In this document: in pieces, positions 27,036-35,525 of the stretch
Position numbering within the stretch: position 1 is the first letter of the stretch
How the letters are laid out: each line of letters opens with the position of its first letter
DNA from: Gemmatimonadaceae bacterium
GTDB lineage: Bacteria; Gemmatimonadota; Gemmatimonadetes; Gemmatimonadales; Gemmatimonadaceae
Length of the DNA: 64,000 bases
Direction of reading: 5' to 3'
Assembly (NCBI GenBank): GCA_025362035.1
Contig: JANYIN010000075.1
Coordinates: forward strand, 1 to 64,000
The notes under the pieces: model-generated
The model's input: only the letters and a program-made list of their open reading frames with translations
Database searches by the model: none
What the model was told of the DNA's origin: nothing
Made by a program: the position numbers and the translations under genes

Positions 27036-28262
27036 TTAGGAGCGGGTCACGGCGCGCAGCTTCCAGATGCCGTTGATCATATCAGAAGCATAGACCGCAC
27101 CGTTCAAGTACTGAACGCCCCAGATGTACACTGGGTTTCCCTGGTCCAGCAATCCGATCCCGACTTCTCGGCCCATCTTTCTCAAGTCGCACAGCGGCGT
27201 CGTTCCGTTGATGGGCAAGGACTTCTGCAGGTCGCTACATGTCCCAAGGTCACCCCGGACGTCGAGTGCCCGTACCCCACCATTGTAGTACGCCGCGTAC
27301 AGGATTCCGTTCGCTTCGTCCACAGAGAAATTGTGCGTACCGGCGCCGCTCACCGTGTAGTAGGCGACCTCACGTAACGCCGTCCGCGTGCTGACATCGA
27401 CGACGTGAATGTCTCCGACCGAGGAATGGCCGATCGAGCCCGGGCCCTCTTCTCCAACCAGGGCGTAACGGTTGATGCCCGTTACAGGGTCCTTCAGCCA
27501 CCACACGTTGTGCACTTCCCCATTGGCCGTTCGAACCCGACCGAGTTCCGTGGGCGCCGACGGAGAACCGCCTGCCCCAGCGCCCCCGACGTCCCAGATG
27601 GCGACCCCATCGTTCCAGAGCGCAAGGTAGAGCAACCCGTCGCGGATGAACGTGTCGTGGACAAAGGGCGCCCCGATGATTTTCGTGTACACTTCCTGAG
27701 GACTGGCGGGATCGCCGAGATCCACGATCACCAGCCGCGCACTCGAGCCACCTCCGGGATCGATGCACAGGAATCCGTAGAGCCTTCCATTAACCCGGCC
27801 AAGTTTTGCGGTGTGGACGCCAGGGTTCGTATTCGCTGTCGAGTACCGGGCAACGACGGCAGGTTTGCGCGGATCGGCCAAGCTGTAGATCATGATGGCA
27901 CCCGGCGTTCGCTCGGTCGCTACCACGAGCAGGGATCCGTCGTCGCTTACCTGCACATCGCCCAACGTCCTCGCGCCGCTCACGATCACGGAGTCGACGA
28001 GTCGTGGTGTGTCCCCCGACACATTCCAGACATAGAATGCGCTCGACGTGTCTGCGTTTCCCCAGGTTGTCGTATACGCGGTAGCGCCTCGAACAGAGAT
28101 CTCCCCGGTGATGCGTAACGGCTTGAAGTCGCCCCGGCCTGCCACGGATATCGCGGCCGGATTAGACGACGTGATATTGACCGGCGTTATCGTCGAACTG
28201 CTTTCAGAACATCCGCCCACGAAGGCGAAGAAAGCGACGACGAGGTGATGTCGGGAGGGCAT
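27036..28262 (-). CDS. LVIVD-repeat beta-propeller lipoprotein
   Basis: A 408-residue lipoprotein: signal peptide with lipobox FVGGC (MPSRHHLVVAFFAFVGGC), then repeated blades containing LVIVD-like strands (ARLVIVDLGDPASPQE, DGVAIWDVGG, GDIHVVDVSTR, GVRALDVRG). The LVIVD family is a propeller with no established biochemical function, found on bacterial and archaeal surfaces. It would sit at the outer membrane facing the periplasm or outside. It lies between an outer-membrane protein gene (59 bp upstream) and the S41 protease, all on the minus strand, suggesting one transcript. Confidence 0.82.
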   Translation of the reverse strand: MPSRHHLVVAFFAFVGGCSESSSTITPVNITSSNPAAISVAGRGDFKPLRITGEISVRGATAYTTTWGNADTSSAFYVWNVSGDTPRLVDSVIVSGARTLGDVQVSDDGSLLVVATERTPGAIMIYSLADPRKPAVVARYSTANTNPGVHTAKLGRVNGRLYGFLCIDPGGGSSARLVIVDLGDPASPQEVYTKIIGAPFVHDTFIRDGLLYLALWNDGVAIWDVGGAGAGGSPSAPTELGRVRTANGEVHNVWWLKDPVTGINRYALVGEEGPGSIGHSSVGDIHVVDVSTRTALREVAYYTVSGAGTHNFSVDEANGILYAAYYNGGVRALDVRGDLGTCSDLQKSLPINGTTPLCDLRKMGREVGIGLLDQGNPVYIWGVQYLNGAVYASDMINGIWKLRAVTRS

Positions 28263-28321
28263 GCGGCGCGCGGTGAAGAGTTATTGTCCGGCCTGGCGAT
28301 GCATTGATTCTCGCGCGGCCT

Positions 28322-29632
28322 CTAATGATCGTGCGTGTGCTGCTCAGTTCCTACCATCGCTCCGATCTGAGGCCCGATCGGGAGCGCGGCGCCGTAACGA
28401 CCCATACGAGCGTGTGCCTCGCCGACGCGAATCCGGAAGCCCGCCGTCAGCATCCAGAAGCGAGAAGTTCCGTACAATCGCTCAGGAGTGAACAGCGAGG
28501 GCGAATCGCGCGGAGTAGCAGCCAGGCGCGCGATCTCCACAAAGGGGAACCCGGAGAGTATTCCAGTCGTCACCGGCCCGGTGGCCACCTGTGCAGTTGC
28601 AACTCGCCACTGCGTGATCCCGTTGATGCTCAGATCGGACGATGGCCGCGGCGTACGGAATGGATCGAGCAAACGATCTTCCTCCGGCCGCTCGGTCTGT
28701 TCGAGACGCACGCTGATGCCGAACGGCCCGGCGCGGACTGCACTCTCCACCAGCGCCGATTCGTAGGCGAACACGCCGTCGGACCGACTGTGATCCCACT
28801 CGGTTGTGCGAGCCCATTCGGCCAGCGCGTAGCGCGACCCGGCGTCCGAAATAAAACGAGCGGAGATACTCTGCTTACGTTGGTCGAGGCCGAAGCCCGA
28901 AGGCTCTTCTGGCGACGCAACGCGCGCATAGCTCGCCTGCAGTTCTGCGGAGGCCCGCGGCACCAGGGTCCCACGCACGGACCATGAGTCACCGAATCGT
29001 TTCACGCTCGGCAACGCAGACGGGCTCGAGGGCTCCGCTCCTCCGAAGGTGGATGCTTCGACCGTCAAGACGCCCAGTCGCGCGGCGCCGACCAGCGCGC
29101 CGCGTTCGAGTATTTGCGAAAGGTGATGATTGATTGGGAATTTCACGATGGGGCGCATCATCGGATCGTCGGTCCCGAAGGCCGTGAATCCGCGACCGGC
29201 GCTCACTGAATACTTCAAGGGGCCTGCTGTCCCCAGCCCGGTCAGCATCATCTCGTGGACGTACGTGTGCGGGTGCCTTCGATCCACGAACCCTTCTCCA
29301 AACGAGCCGGTATTCAACTCGCCGTGTTTCATGGTCAGGCCTTCACCGTTCAAGGCTGCATCTATCCTCGCATGTCCCTTCCACCAGCCCGCCCGGAACA
29401 TGAGCAGCGCCTGCGTCAAAGTCGCTTCCGTGTACGACGCTCCGCCGGCGCTGGGTGCCGCGCGAGTCACGAGAGGAATGGCCTGTGCCATCATGTGAAA
29501 CGTGGATGACGGGGTGCTGTCGCGAGCCAGACCGGCCATGTCGTGGTCTGTGTGCTGTGCCGACAGCGACGACCCGGCGAGCAGGAGTGCGATAATCGCG
29601 AGCCGCGTGGCCCGGTGAGAGTGCATACACAT
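28322..29632 (-). CDS. Exported outer-membrane porin-like protein, His-rich ends
   Basis: Not assignable to a named family. The 436-residue product has a signal peptide (ATRLAIIALLLAGSSLSAQ), a short His-rich mature N-terminus (HTDHDM) and a His-rich C-terminus (EQHTHDH). Between them, long alternating strands (GWWKGHARIDAALNG, RFWMLTAGFRIRVGEAHARMG) suggest a beta-barrel. Conserved-looking HGELNTG, RHPHTYVHEMML and TAFGTDDPM could be loop or metal-binding motifs. The histidines invite a metal-related role (inference). The start may be the second ATG (MHSHR) at 29626. The MATE gene starts only 30 bp away on the other strand. Confidence 0.72.
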   Translation of the reverse strand: MCMHSHRATRLAIIALLLAGSSLSAQHTDHDMAGLARDSTPSSTFHMMAQAIPLVTRAAPSAGGASYTEATLTQALLMFRAGWWKGHARIDAALNGEGLTMKHGELNTGSFGEGFVDRRHPHTYVHEMMLTGLGTAGPLKYSVSAGRGFTAFGTDDPMMRPIVKFPINHHLSQILERGALVGAARLGVLTVEASTFGGAEPSSPSALPSVKRFGDSWSVRGTLVPRASAELQASYARVASPEEPSGFGLDQRKQSISARFISDAGSRYALAEWARTTEWDHSRSDGVFAYESALVESAVRAGPFGISVRLEQTERPEEDRLLDPFRTPRPSSDLSINGITQWRVATAQVATGPVTTGILSGFPFVEIARLAATPRDSPSLFTPERLYGTSRFWMLTAGFRIRVGEAHARMGRYGAALPIGPQIGAMVGTEQHTHDH

Positions 29633-29662
29633 AAGTTAGCCTCATACCCCTCACCCTTCGTC

Positions 29663-31039
29663 ATGCGCCTTCCAAGCTCGTCCGAACTCGCCGCTATGAC
29701 TCGGCTCGCGCTGCCCGTGGTGGTCGCGCAGGTCGGGCTGATGCTGATGGGCGCTGTGGATACGTTGATGGTGGGACGCGTGTCGGCGGTCGCACTCGGC
29801 GGAGTGGCACTGGGCAACCTTTTTTTCCTCACATTCTCGATTCCCGCGGTGGGTACGTTGATGGTGCTGGACCCTGTCGTCGCCCAGGCGGTGGGAGCCG
29901 AGGACACGGAAGGAATTGCTCGCGGTATTCAGCGTGGGGTGGTTCTCGCCTGTCTGCTCGGCCTGGTCACGAGCGCGCTCCTGCTCTCTGTCCGACCGAT
30001 TCTTGTGATACTTCACCAGCCGGACACTCTCATCGAGTTGGCGGTTCCCTACGTGCTGGTTTCCATCTGGGGCGTCCTGCCGTTCTTGGGATTCGCGGTA
30101 CTGCGGCAGAGCCTCCAGGCACTCGGAAGTGTCCGAGTGATCGTCGCTGTCATAGTGGTAGCAAACCTGCTGAACGCGGTCCTGAATTGGGTGTTCGTCT
30201 ACGGCCACCTCGGTAGTCCGGCTTTGGGCGCGGTAGGAAGCGCGTGGGCGACGCTGGTGAGCCGCTGGTTAATGGCGCTTCTACTGCTGGCGGTCGGATG
30301 GCCGGTGCTCCGGTCTGCCTTTTCGCCGTGGAGACGGCAGTCGCTCCATCGAGCGCCGATGTTCGCGATGCTTCGTCTGGGACTTCCAATAGGACTTCAT
30401 CAGTCCCTAGAGTTCGGCGTGTTCGGTGCCATTGGCGTGTTGATGGGGATAATGGGGACGCGCGAAATCGCCGCGCATCAAATTGCGATTACCCTCGCGA
30501 GCTTGTCCTTCATGGTGCCCATGGGGGTGGGCTCAGCGGCCGCGGTGCGCGTGGGGCGCGCGGCCGGCGCGGGAGAGAGTGAAGGTGCTCGCGATAGCGC
30601 ACGGGCCGCAATCGTGTGCGGGGTTGGATTCATGGCGTGTACGGCTCTCGTGTTTCTTCTGCTGCCGGCGCTGCTCGCCAAACTCTACACAGCTGATCCG
30701 GCCGTGGCGTCCCTTGCCGGCATGCTCATCCCCATAGCCGGCGTCTTTCAGATCTTCGACGGAATTCAGGTCGTGTCGGCGGGCGTGCTTCGCGGGCTCG
30801 GAGATACGCGTGCGCCATTCGTCATCAACATGGCCGGATTCTGGCTGGTGGGATTCCCGATCAGCGTGCTCCTGGGTTTTCACACGGACCTCGCCGCCGC
30901 GGGTTTATGGTGGGGATTGGTCGCCGGGCTGGCCGTCGTGGCGACGCTCCTATTGCTCCGAGTCCGACAGAGGCTGCGGGGAACTGTCGCCCGCACGCAT
31001 GTCGGTGATGATGGTTATCGCTTGGCGACCGATCCGTAG
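29663..31039 (+). CDS. MATE-family multidrug/Na+ efflux transporter
   Basis: A 458-residue inner-membrane exporter with about 12 hydrophobic helices in two halves. Family features: the N-terminal LALPVVVAQVGLMLMGAVDTLMVGRVSAVALGG and the second-half repeat LGLPIGLHQSLEFGVFG...IAAHQIAITLASL, plus GVLRGLGDTRAPF, which is diagnostic for NorM-type MATE pumps. Such pumps expel cationic drugs in exchange for Na+ or H+. The start giving MRLPSS was chosen; the track ORF extends back into the divergent barrel gene. The 30-bp intergenic space leaves its promoter inside that gene's coding region or shared with it. Confidence 0.93.
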   Translation: MRLPSSSELAAMTRLALPVVVAQVGLMLMGAVDTLMVGRVSAVALGGVALGNLFFLTFSIPAVGTLMVLDPVVAQAVGAEDTEGIARGIQRGVVLACLLGLVTSALLLSVRPILVILHQPDTLIELAVPYVLVSIWGVLPFLGFAVLRQSLQALGSVRVIVAVIVVANLLNAVLNWVFVYGHLGSPALGAVGSAWATLVSRWLMALLLLAVGWPVLRSAFSPWRRQSLHRAPMFAMLRLGLPIGLHQSLEFGVFGAIGVLMGIMGTREIAAHQIAITLASLSFMVPMGVGSAAAVRVGRAAGAGESEGARDSARAAIVCGVGFMACTALVFLLLPALLAKLYTADPAVASLAGMLIPIAGVFQIFDGIQVVSAGVLRGLGDTRAPFVINMAGFWLVGFPISVLLGFHTDLAAAGLWWGLVAGLAVVATLLLLRVRQRLRGTVARTHVGDDGYRLATDP

Positions 31040-31617
31040 TGCTTGGATCGCCGTTCCATGCGCGAGCAGCGGACGACCAACAGATTTTGGCCATGAATCT
31101 GGTGAGGCAGAACGGAGCATGGAGGCGCGCACACGACAGGCGTCTTGCCCCCGGGGTAATGCATCGCTCTGCGAACACCGCCGACGTGCTCCGCACCTGC
31201 GAGGAGTAACTCGGCCTCGATCCGATATTGCAAATCGACTACGTCGGTCAGCCGATCTGCGTCAGTTCGAGCAACGCGCCCCGGACGTGCACTTGACGTT
31301 TGACGGAACCTGGGCGCTTGGAGTCGGCGGAACAGCGGACGCTCGACGGGCTGCGGAGATCTTCCTTCGAACGCGGACGCAGCGGGCCAAGAGCCACCGT
31401 CCGGATCATCTGTGACGCCCTGCGCCACGGTACACCGGCTCCGTCACGCTTCACGAGGCGGTGCGAGGAAACTGGTCGGATCCATGCTGCGGTGACCGTC
31501 TCGCGCGAGTCAACGCCCCGCACTGCGGCTCAGGTGCCGCGAAAACTCAAATGGGCGCCCGACCCGCTGAAGCGAGTCCCGGCGCCCACTACCCTTCGTA
31601 GATTTCGCGGCGAACTT
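31040..31617. other. 578-bp stretch without a supported gene; infA terminator at its end
   Basis: Between the MATE gene and infA. Open frames on both strands (31015-31428 minus, 31300-31845 plus) have no signature I trust. The only supported element is the hairpin at 31541-31588 that ends the rpsU-infA transcript. Confidence 0.5.
31541..31588 (-). terminator. Intrinsic terminator of rpsU-infA
   Basis: On the minus strand TGGGCGCC...GGCGCCCA forms an 8-bp perfect outer stem with a partly paired interior, followed directly by TTTGAGTTTT. It starts 29 bp after the infA stop codon, as expected for a Rho-independent terminator. Confidence 0.75.
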
Positions 31618-31839
31618 CTAATTCTTGTGCCGAAACGTGATTCGCCCGCGAGTCAGGTCATATGGAGACACCTCGATGGTGACGCGGTCTCCCGCAAGCA
31701 CGCGAATCCGGAAGCGGCGCATGTTACCGCCGAGGGTGGCCAGCACGTTGTGACCGTTGGTCAACTGCACCCGGAACGTGGCGTTCGGGAGCACTTCCGT
31801 AACGGCGCCCTCGAGTTGAATCGCATCTTCTTTCGCCAT
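31618..31839 (-). CDS. infA: Translation initiation factor IF-1
   Basis: A 73-residue OB-fold factor that occupies the ribosomal A site during initiation. The sequence is a clear IF-1 ([57 protein letters not shown]). Length is canonical. It follows rpsU by 27 bp on the same strand and is closed by a terminator. In many genomes infA sits in the large ribosomal protein cluster; here it is apart from it. Confidence 0.98.
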   Translation of the reverse strand: MAKEDAIQLEGAVTEVLPNATFRVQLTNGHNVLATLGGNMRRFRIRVLAGDRVTIEVSPYDLTRGRITFRHKN

Positions 31840-31866
31840 CCGTGAATTGCGCGGGGCCCCGAAGGG

Positions 31867-32055
31867 TTAGCGCGAGCGTTCCGTGCGGCTGCGACGACGC
31901 GCCGCGGCGGCTTTGAGCTGCCGCGCTTCGCTCGGCTTCACGTAGTAACGCTTCTTCCGGAGGTCCTTGAGGATGCCTGCCTTGGCGATCTTTCGCTTGA
32001 ACGCCTTGAGCGCCCAATCGAGCCGATCGCTTTCTTCGAGATGGATCTCAACCAT
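31867..32055 (-). CDS. rpsU: 30S ribosomal protein S21
   Basis: A 62-residue basic protein of the small ribosomal subunit near the anti-Shine-Dalgarno end of 16S rRNA. MVEIHLEESDRLDWALKAFKRKIAKAGILKDLRKKRYYVKPSE is the family core. The longer track ORF (from 32163) is not family-like and was shortened to this ATG. It shares a transcript with infA. Confidence 0.96.
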   Translation of the reverse strand: MVEIHLEESDRLDWALKAFKRKIAKAGILKDLRKKRYYVKPSEARQLKAAAARRRSRTERSR

Positions 32056-32221
32056 CAGTGCGCCCTTTCCCGTGTGACGGCCGCGGGACAACCGCGGCAA
32101 TGGAACTGCTGGTAAATGCGCCACCGGCACGCTCCGCACTGCGCGCTGGCGACCAAGCCTCAAATATTAGCCTTGCGGCTCCGCCCTGTCAATCCAACTG
32201 GAAAATGCACGCGAAACGAAG

Positions 32222-32249
32222 GCGTCAGGCGCGACTTCGCGCCTGACGC
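32222..32249 (-). terminator. Perfect 12-bp hairpin after the glycine-zipper lipoprotein gene
   Basis: GCGTCAGGCGCG, 4-nt loop, CGCGCCTGACGC. It lies 24 bp beyond the stop of the lipoprotein gene on the minus strand and is followed there by CTTCGTTTCG, a weak T-rich tail. Likely an intrinsic terminator separating it from rpsU. Confidence 0.7.
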
Positions 32250-32273
32250 TGGATTCGCTTTCCCCCGCTTCGC

Positions 32274-32759
32274 TTACGGAATCTTTTTCTTATGAATGTC
32301 GACGTTGTTGCCCACCACGCCGCCCAGGATGGCGCCAGCAGCAGCGCCGATCACGCCGCCTTTCACGCTGTGCGTCGAAGCACCACCGATGATGGCCCCC
32401 GCCGCAGCGCCAATGGCGGCGTCACGATTCGTATTCTTTTCCGTCACCGTGTGCTCCGTGGTAGCGCCGCCATCAGTGTTGGCTGTGCCACCGCTCGACG
32501 CGCGATGCTGACTGGATGTCGTCGCGGCATGGTTCGATGTCGTGGCCGCATGGGTCGACACTCTGCCCGTCGGCGCCGCTGCCCGCTGGGCGTTCGCCCG
32601 TTCGACGGCGGAAATGGAGTCCAGCGTGACGGCCTGCCGCGCCTGGGCCGCCAACGTAAGGTCGTTCGCAAGTGCCGGATCCGGCGCTTTGTCCTTACTG
32701 CACGCCGCCGCGAACACAATCGCCGGCGCAAAGATGAATGTCTTTATGATTGTACGCAT
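32274..32759 (-). CDS. Glycine-zipper outer-membrane lipoprotein
   Basis: A 161-residue lipoprotein: signal peptide with lipobox FAAAC (MRTIIKTFIFAPAIVFAAAC), a Ser/Thr/Ala-rich low-complexity middle with several HAATTS-like repeats, and a C-terminal glycine zipper (AAIGAAAGAIIGGA and GVIGAAAGAILGGVVGNNV) like the YMGG/SlyB-type proteins that insert in the outer membrane. The start is fixed by AGGAGG 4 nt before the ATG. Function is structural at best; unknown in detail. It stands alone between two terminator/promoter regions. Confidence 0.85.
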   Translation of the reverse strand: MRTIIKTFIFAPAIVFAAACSKDKAPDPALANDLTLAAQARQAVTLDSISAVERANAQRAAAPTGRVSTHAATTSNHAATTSSQHRASSGGTANTDGGATTEHTVTEKNTNRDAAIGAAAGAIIGGASTHSVKGGVIGAAAGAILGGVVGNNVDIHKKKIP

Positions 32760-32978
32760 TGAACCTCCTGAAATGGTCGGCAGATGCCGATCTGCAACTG
32801 CATCCATCTGTAAGGCAGAACCCATGCCTCGATGCGAGCGCGACCGGCAAGTCGTGCCCTCAGACGTTTCTGATGACTCCGCTTGAACGGATCAGACTGG
32901 CGGATCGTCCGTCGCGAGCCCAAGCTTCCAAACCGACCGACGCCGGGTTCGCTCATGCCGCCATCTGGAGCACAGCCA

Positions 32979-33413
32979 ATGAGCCTTCTTTCCCGCCGAA
33001 CGACTCCGTCCTCCCGAACGCCGGCCACTGGGTATTCCCTGCTGGATAGTCAGCTCACTGTCTCCGGCGACATCCGCACCGCCGGATCGTTGCGGATCGA
33101 CGGGCGCCTGGAGGGCTCCATTCTGGAGGCAGATACCGTCGTGATCGGCGTCGGTGCCAGGGTGGTCGGCGACGTTCAAGCTCGTGAATTGGTCGTCGGC
33201 GGGGAGTTGACAGGAAACGTGGTGGCGTCGGAACGCGTCGACTTGCAGGCCACCGCCATCGTGAACGGGGACATCGCGACACCTGTGGTACTCGTTCAGG
33301 AAGGTGGGGTAATCAACGGGCGAGTCCAGATGCAGGCTTCACGGGCTGGCTCCCCAAGCGCAGCGCACTCGGACAAGGCGCTGGCTCAGACGTCCCCACA
33401 GAGCGAGACGTAG
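32979..33413 (+). CDS. Bactofilin (polymer-forming cytoskeletal protein)
   Basis: A 144-residue protein forming a right-handed beta-helix that polymerises into filaments at the inner membrane. The core (about 20-120) shows the periodic hydrophobic/Gly pattern: LTVSGDIRTAGSLRIDGRLEGSI, DTVVIGVGARVVGDVQA, ELVVGGELTGNVVASERVDLQ, IVNGDIATPVVLVQEGGVINGRVQM. Short disordered tails are typical. A GGAG lies 8 nt before the ATG. The M23 peptidase GTG starts one base after its stop codon, so the two are translationally coupled; bactofilin-M23 pairs are known to shape the cell wall. Confidence 0.94.
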   Translation: MSLLSRRTTPSSRTPATGYSLLDSQLTVSGDIRTAGSLRIDGRLEGSILEADTVVIGVGARVVGDVQARELVVGGELTGNVVASERVDLQATAIVNGDIATPVVLVQEGGVINGRVQMQASRAGSPSAAHSDKALAQTSPQSET

Positions 33414-33414
33414 G

Positions 33415-34488
33415 GTGCTGCACACGCATCCCACGCCGCTGGGACAGCCGAAGATTCCGGCAAACGGTGCTCGCGCTACCCCCGAGCATCCAGGCGTCTT
33501 TCCCATACGCAGTGCAACGCCGGCGCGAGCCGCCGAACTACCGCACACCGTTCCCCGACCCCGACCAGGCCTGCCGGTCCCCGTGGCACGGCGTCCGTGG
33601 AGCGTGCTACTCATTCCGCCAACGCCGGGCGCCCGCACACGGACGTTCAGGGTGTCCCGGTGGCAGGCGCGCATAGCTATCGCGACCATCGGAACGCTCG
33701 CGCTCACGGGTGGCGGGGCACTGGCGATCGCTCTCGCTGGCCAGATCCCGGACCCGTTCGCGACACACGAAAGCTCCCGCGAGATGGACGCACGCTTGGC
33801 CGCGCTTGGTGATTCCTTGTCCCTTGCGCGTCTCGCGCTCGCAGAACGGGATGACCCCGCATCGGGGTCGCCCTCTGCCACAGGAGCCGGCCCATCGGCC
33901 ACTGGCCCAAGCTCGACCCTGTCGGGTCGGCTGTCGACGAGACGTCGCGCGTTCCCCCCGTCCAGAACGGACTTGTCCGCGACAAAGGCGCTCTCGAGAA
34001 TCGCGGCATTGCCTGTGATCGGAGCCATCGTCAGTGAGTTCTCGCAGGCGCGACAGCACCCACTGCTACACGTAACCCGTCCGCACTTAGGCGTGGATGT
34101 GTCCGCTCCAGCAGGTACGCCGGTATTCGCGCCGGCTGCGGGCCGCGTCAGCTTCGTTGGTCGTCAGTTCTCATACGGACTGATGGTGGAGGTCGAGCAC
34201 GCGAACGGGGTAGTGACCCGATACGCGCACCTGCGATCAACCGATGTGGCGGAAGGCGCCGTGCTTGCGCGAGGCTCGATGCTCGGTCGAGTGGGCTCGA
34301 GCGGGCTCACGACAGGACCGCATCTGCACTACGAGACGATCGTCAACGGGCGGGCGGTCGATCCGCTTAGTTTTCGCATGCCCCAAGTAGGAGACACTGC
34401 GCCGACGGCACGTGTCTCCGCGCCCGCCGCAGGAACTCGTGCAGGCCCCCGCGAGGAAGGCATCACACCCCTCCCTCAACTGCCGTAG
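33415..34488 (+). CDS. M23-family peptidoglycan endopeptidase, membrane-anchored
   Basis: A 357-residue metallopeptidase that cuts peptide cross-links in peptidoglycan. A proline-rich cytosolic N-terminus (about 1-85) and one membrane helix (about 88-110, ATIGTLALTGGGALAIALAG) precede a linker and the LytM domain with zinc motifs HLGVDVSAPAGTP and HLHYE, plus the conserved RYAHL and GRVGSSGLTTGPH. The GTG start is inferred from coupling to bactofilin (1 nt gap). The cytosolic tail could contact the bactofilin filament (inference). The later part of the C-terminal tail is low-complexity. Confidence 0.93.
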   Translation: MLHTHPTPLGQPKIPANGARATPEHPGVFPIRSATPARAAELPHTVPRPRPGLPVPVARRPWSVLLIPPTPGARTRTFRVSRWQARIAIATIGTLALTGGGALAIALAGQIPDPFATHESSREMDARLAALGDSLSLARLALAERDDPASGSPSATGAGPSATGPSSTLSGRLSTRRRAFPPSRTDLSATKALSRIAALPVIGAIVSEFSQARQHPLLHVTRPHLGVDVSAPAGTPVFAPAAGRVSFVGRQFSYGLMVEVEHANGVVTRYAHLRSTDVAEGAVLARGSMLGRVGSSGLTTGPHLHYETIVNGRAVDPLSFRMPQVGDTAPTARVSAPAAGTRAGPREEGITPLPQLP

Positions 34489-34726
34489 CGAGCGCGACGC
34501 TCATCGGGTACGGCTCCTGCACGTGCGCCGCCAGCAAGCCACCGGAGGGATGCGATGACGGAACCGCTGCGCGGCATGGTCCCATGGATTTTTGTCAAGA
34601 CAGAGCGTGATATATGCGTTTCCGTCGGCCCATCCCTGTAGTCAGATCGTGTCCGAGCAGGAGACAGTTGGGGAAGGCAGAGGGGCCGGAGATCGCCGCG
34701 CGCGTTCGGCGGAACTAGAGCCCGCA

Positions 34727-35512
34727 ATGCGGCACAAGCCAGTGTCACCGATCACGACGGTCCTCCGCACGCTCGGCCTGATCGTCGTCCTACTGTTGGT
34801 GATCCTGTACGCTGTCCTGAACACGAACCCGATATACGCAGGTCGCGGCACGCTGGCCGAAGAACTCAGAAAGCGAAGCGAGGAAATCCCCGCGCCCGCA
34901 TCGCCTACGGACAGCATTCGAACTGAGCGGCTGATGTCGACGCCGAAGTTTCGGGCCGAGAAGCGAAACTTCTTCGAAGATCTCATGCGATTGAAGCAGG
35001 TCGACTCCGCCCGTGCCGATTCCATCGCGCAGTTCGCCGTGCGCGAAGCGTACGTCCGAGGCATTTCTCCGGCGATCGTCTTCGGCGTGATGCTCACGGA
35101 AAATGCGAAATTCATTTCGAAGGCAACGTCAAACGTGGGTGCGGTCGGGCTCATGCAGGTCTATCCGAAGGTCTGGCTCACGAAAGAGATGTCCGCGCTC
35201 TTTGGCCGGGACCTGGCGAGCGATTCGACGAACGTGAAATACGGCGTCTTCATCTTGAGCAAGTACTTCAGCCCGCGAACAAGAGCGGGGACCGTGAGGG
35301 AGCGGGACTGGGCTGCGGCTCTGTTGCACTACAACGGTTGTGTGAATGGAAGAAACACTCCCAATTGCCGCGCCTACCCGAGCAAGGTGAAGACGTTCGT
35401 GGAGCACTCGGCGAAGTCGATCTGCGATGGACGAGGTTTCTACGACTGCATCGCGAAACCGTTCGTACGCGGGCTGTTGGGCTCTTCGGACTCGACGAAG
35501 ACGACGAAGTAG
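34727..35512 (+). CDS. Membrane-anchored SLT-fold lytic transglycosylase-like protein
   Basis: A 261-residue protein with one N-terminal membrane helix (about 12-34, LGLIVVLLLVILYAVL) and a lysozyme-like SLT domain: candidate catalytic Glu in VMLTENAKFISKA followed by NVGAVGLMQVYP, then VKYGVFILSKYF and AALLHYNGC, as in Slt/MltC domains. TEN replaces the more usual QES around the Glu. Four cysteines in the last 80 residues may form disulfides. It lies 238 bp after the M23 gene on the same strand, so the three adjacent genes are all plausibly concerned with wall remodelling. Confidence 0.85.
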   Translation: MRHKPVSPITTVLRTLGLIVVLLLVILYAVLNTNPIYAGRGTLAEELRKRSEEIPAPASPTDSIRTERLMSTPKFRAEKRNFFEDLMRLKQVDSARADSIAQFAVREAYVRGISPAIVFGVMLTENAKFISKATSNVGAVGLMQVYPKVWLTKEMSALFGRDLASDSTNVKYGVFILSKYFSPRTRAGTVRERDWAAALLHYNGCVNGRNTPNCRAYPSKVKTFVEHSAKSICDGRGFYDCIAKPFVRGLLGSSDSTKTTK

Positions 35513-35525
35513 CCAAGGCCGTCCC

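Noticed and set aside
31015-31428. Minus-strand frame with a short YPGGK string vaguely like polyprenyl synthetases
   Set aside because: Only a few residues match and the aspartate-rich motifs are absent; not enough for a pseudogene call.
34489-34726. TTGTCA/TATATG promoter-like elements before the SLT gene
   Set aside because: Spacing of 13 bp is too short for a sigma-70 promoter.
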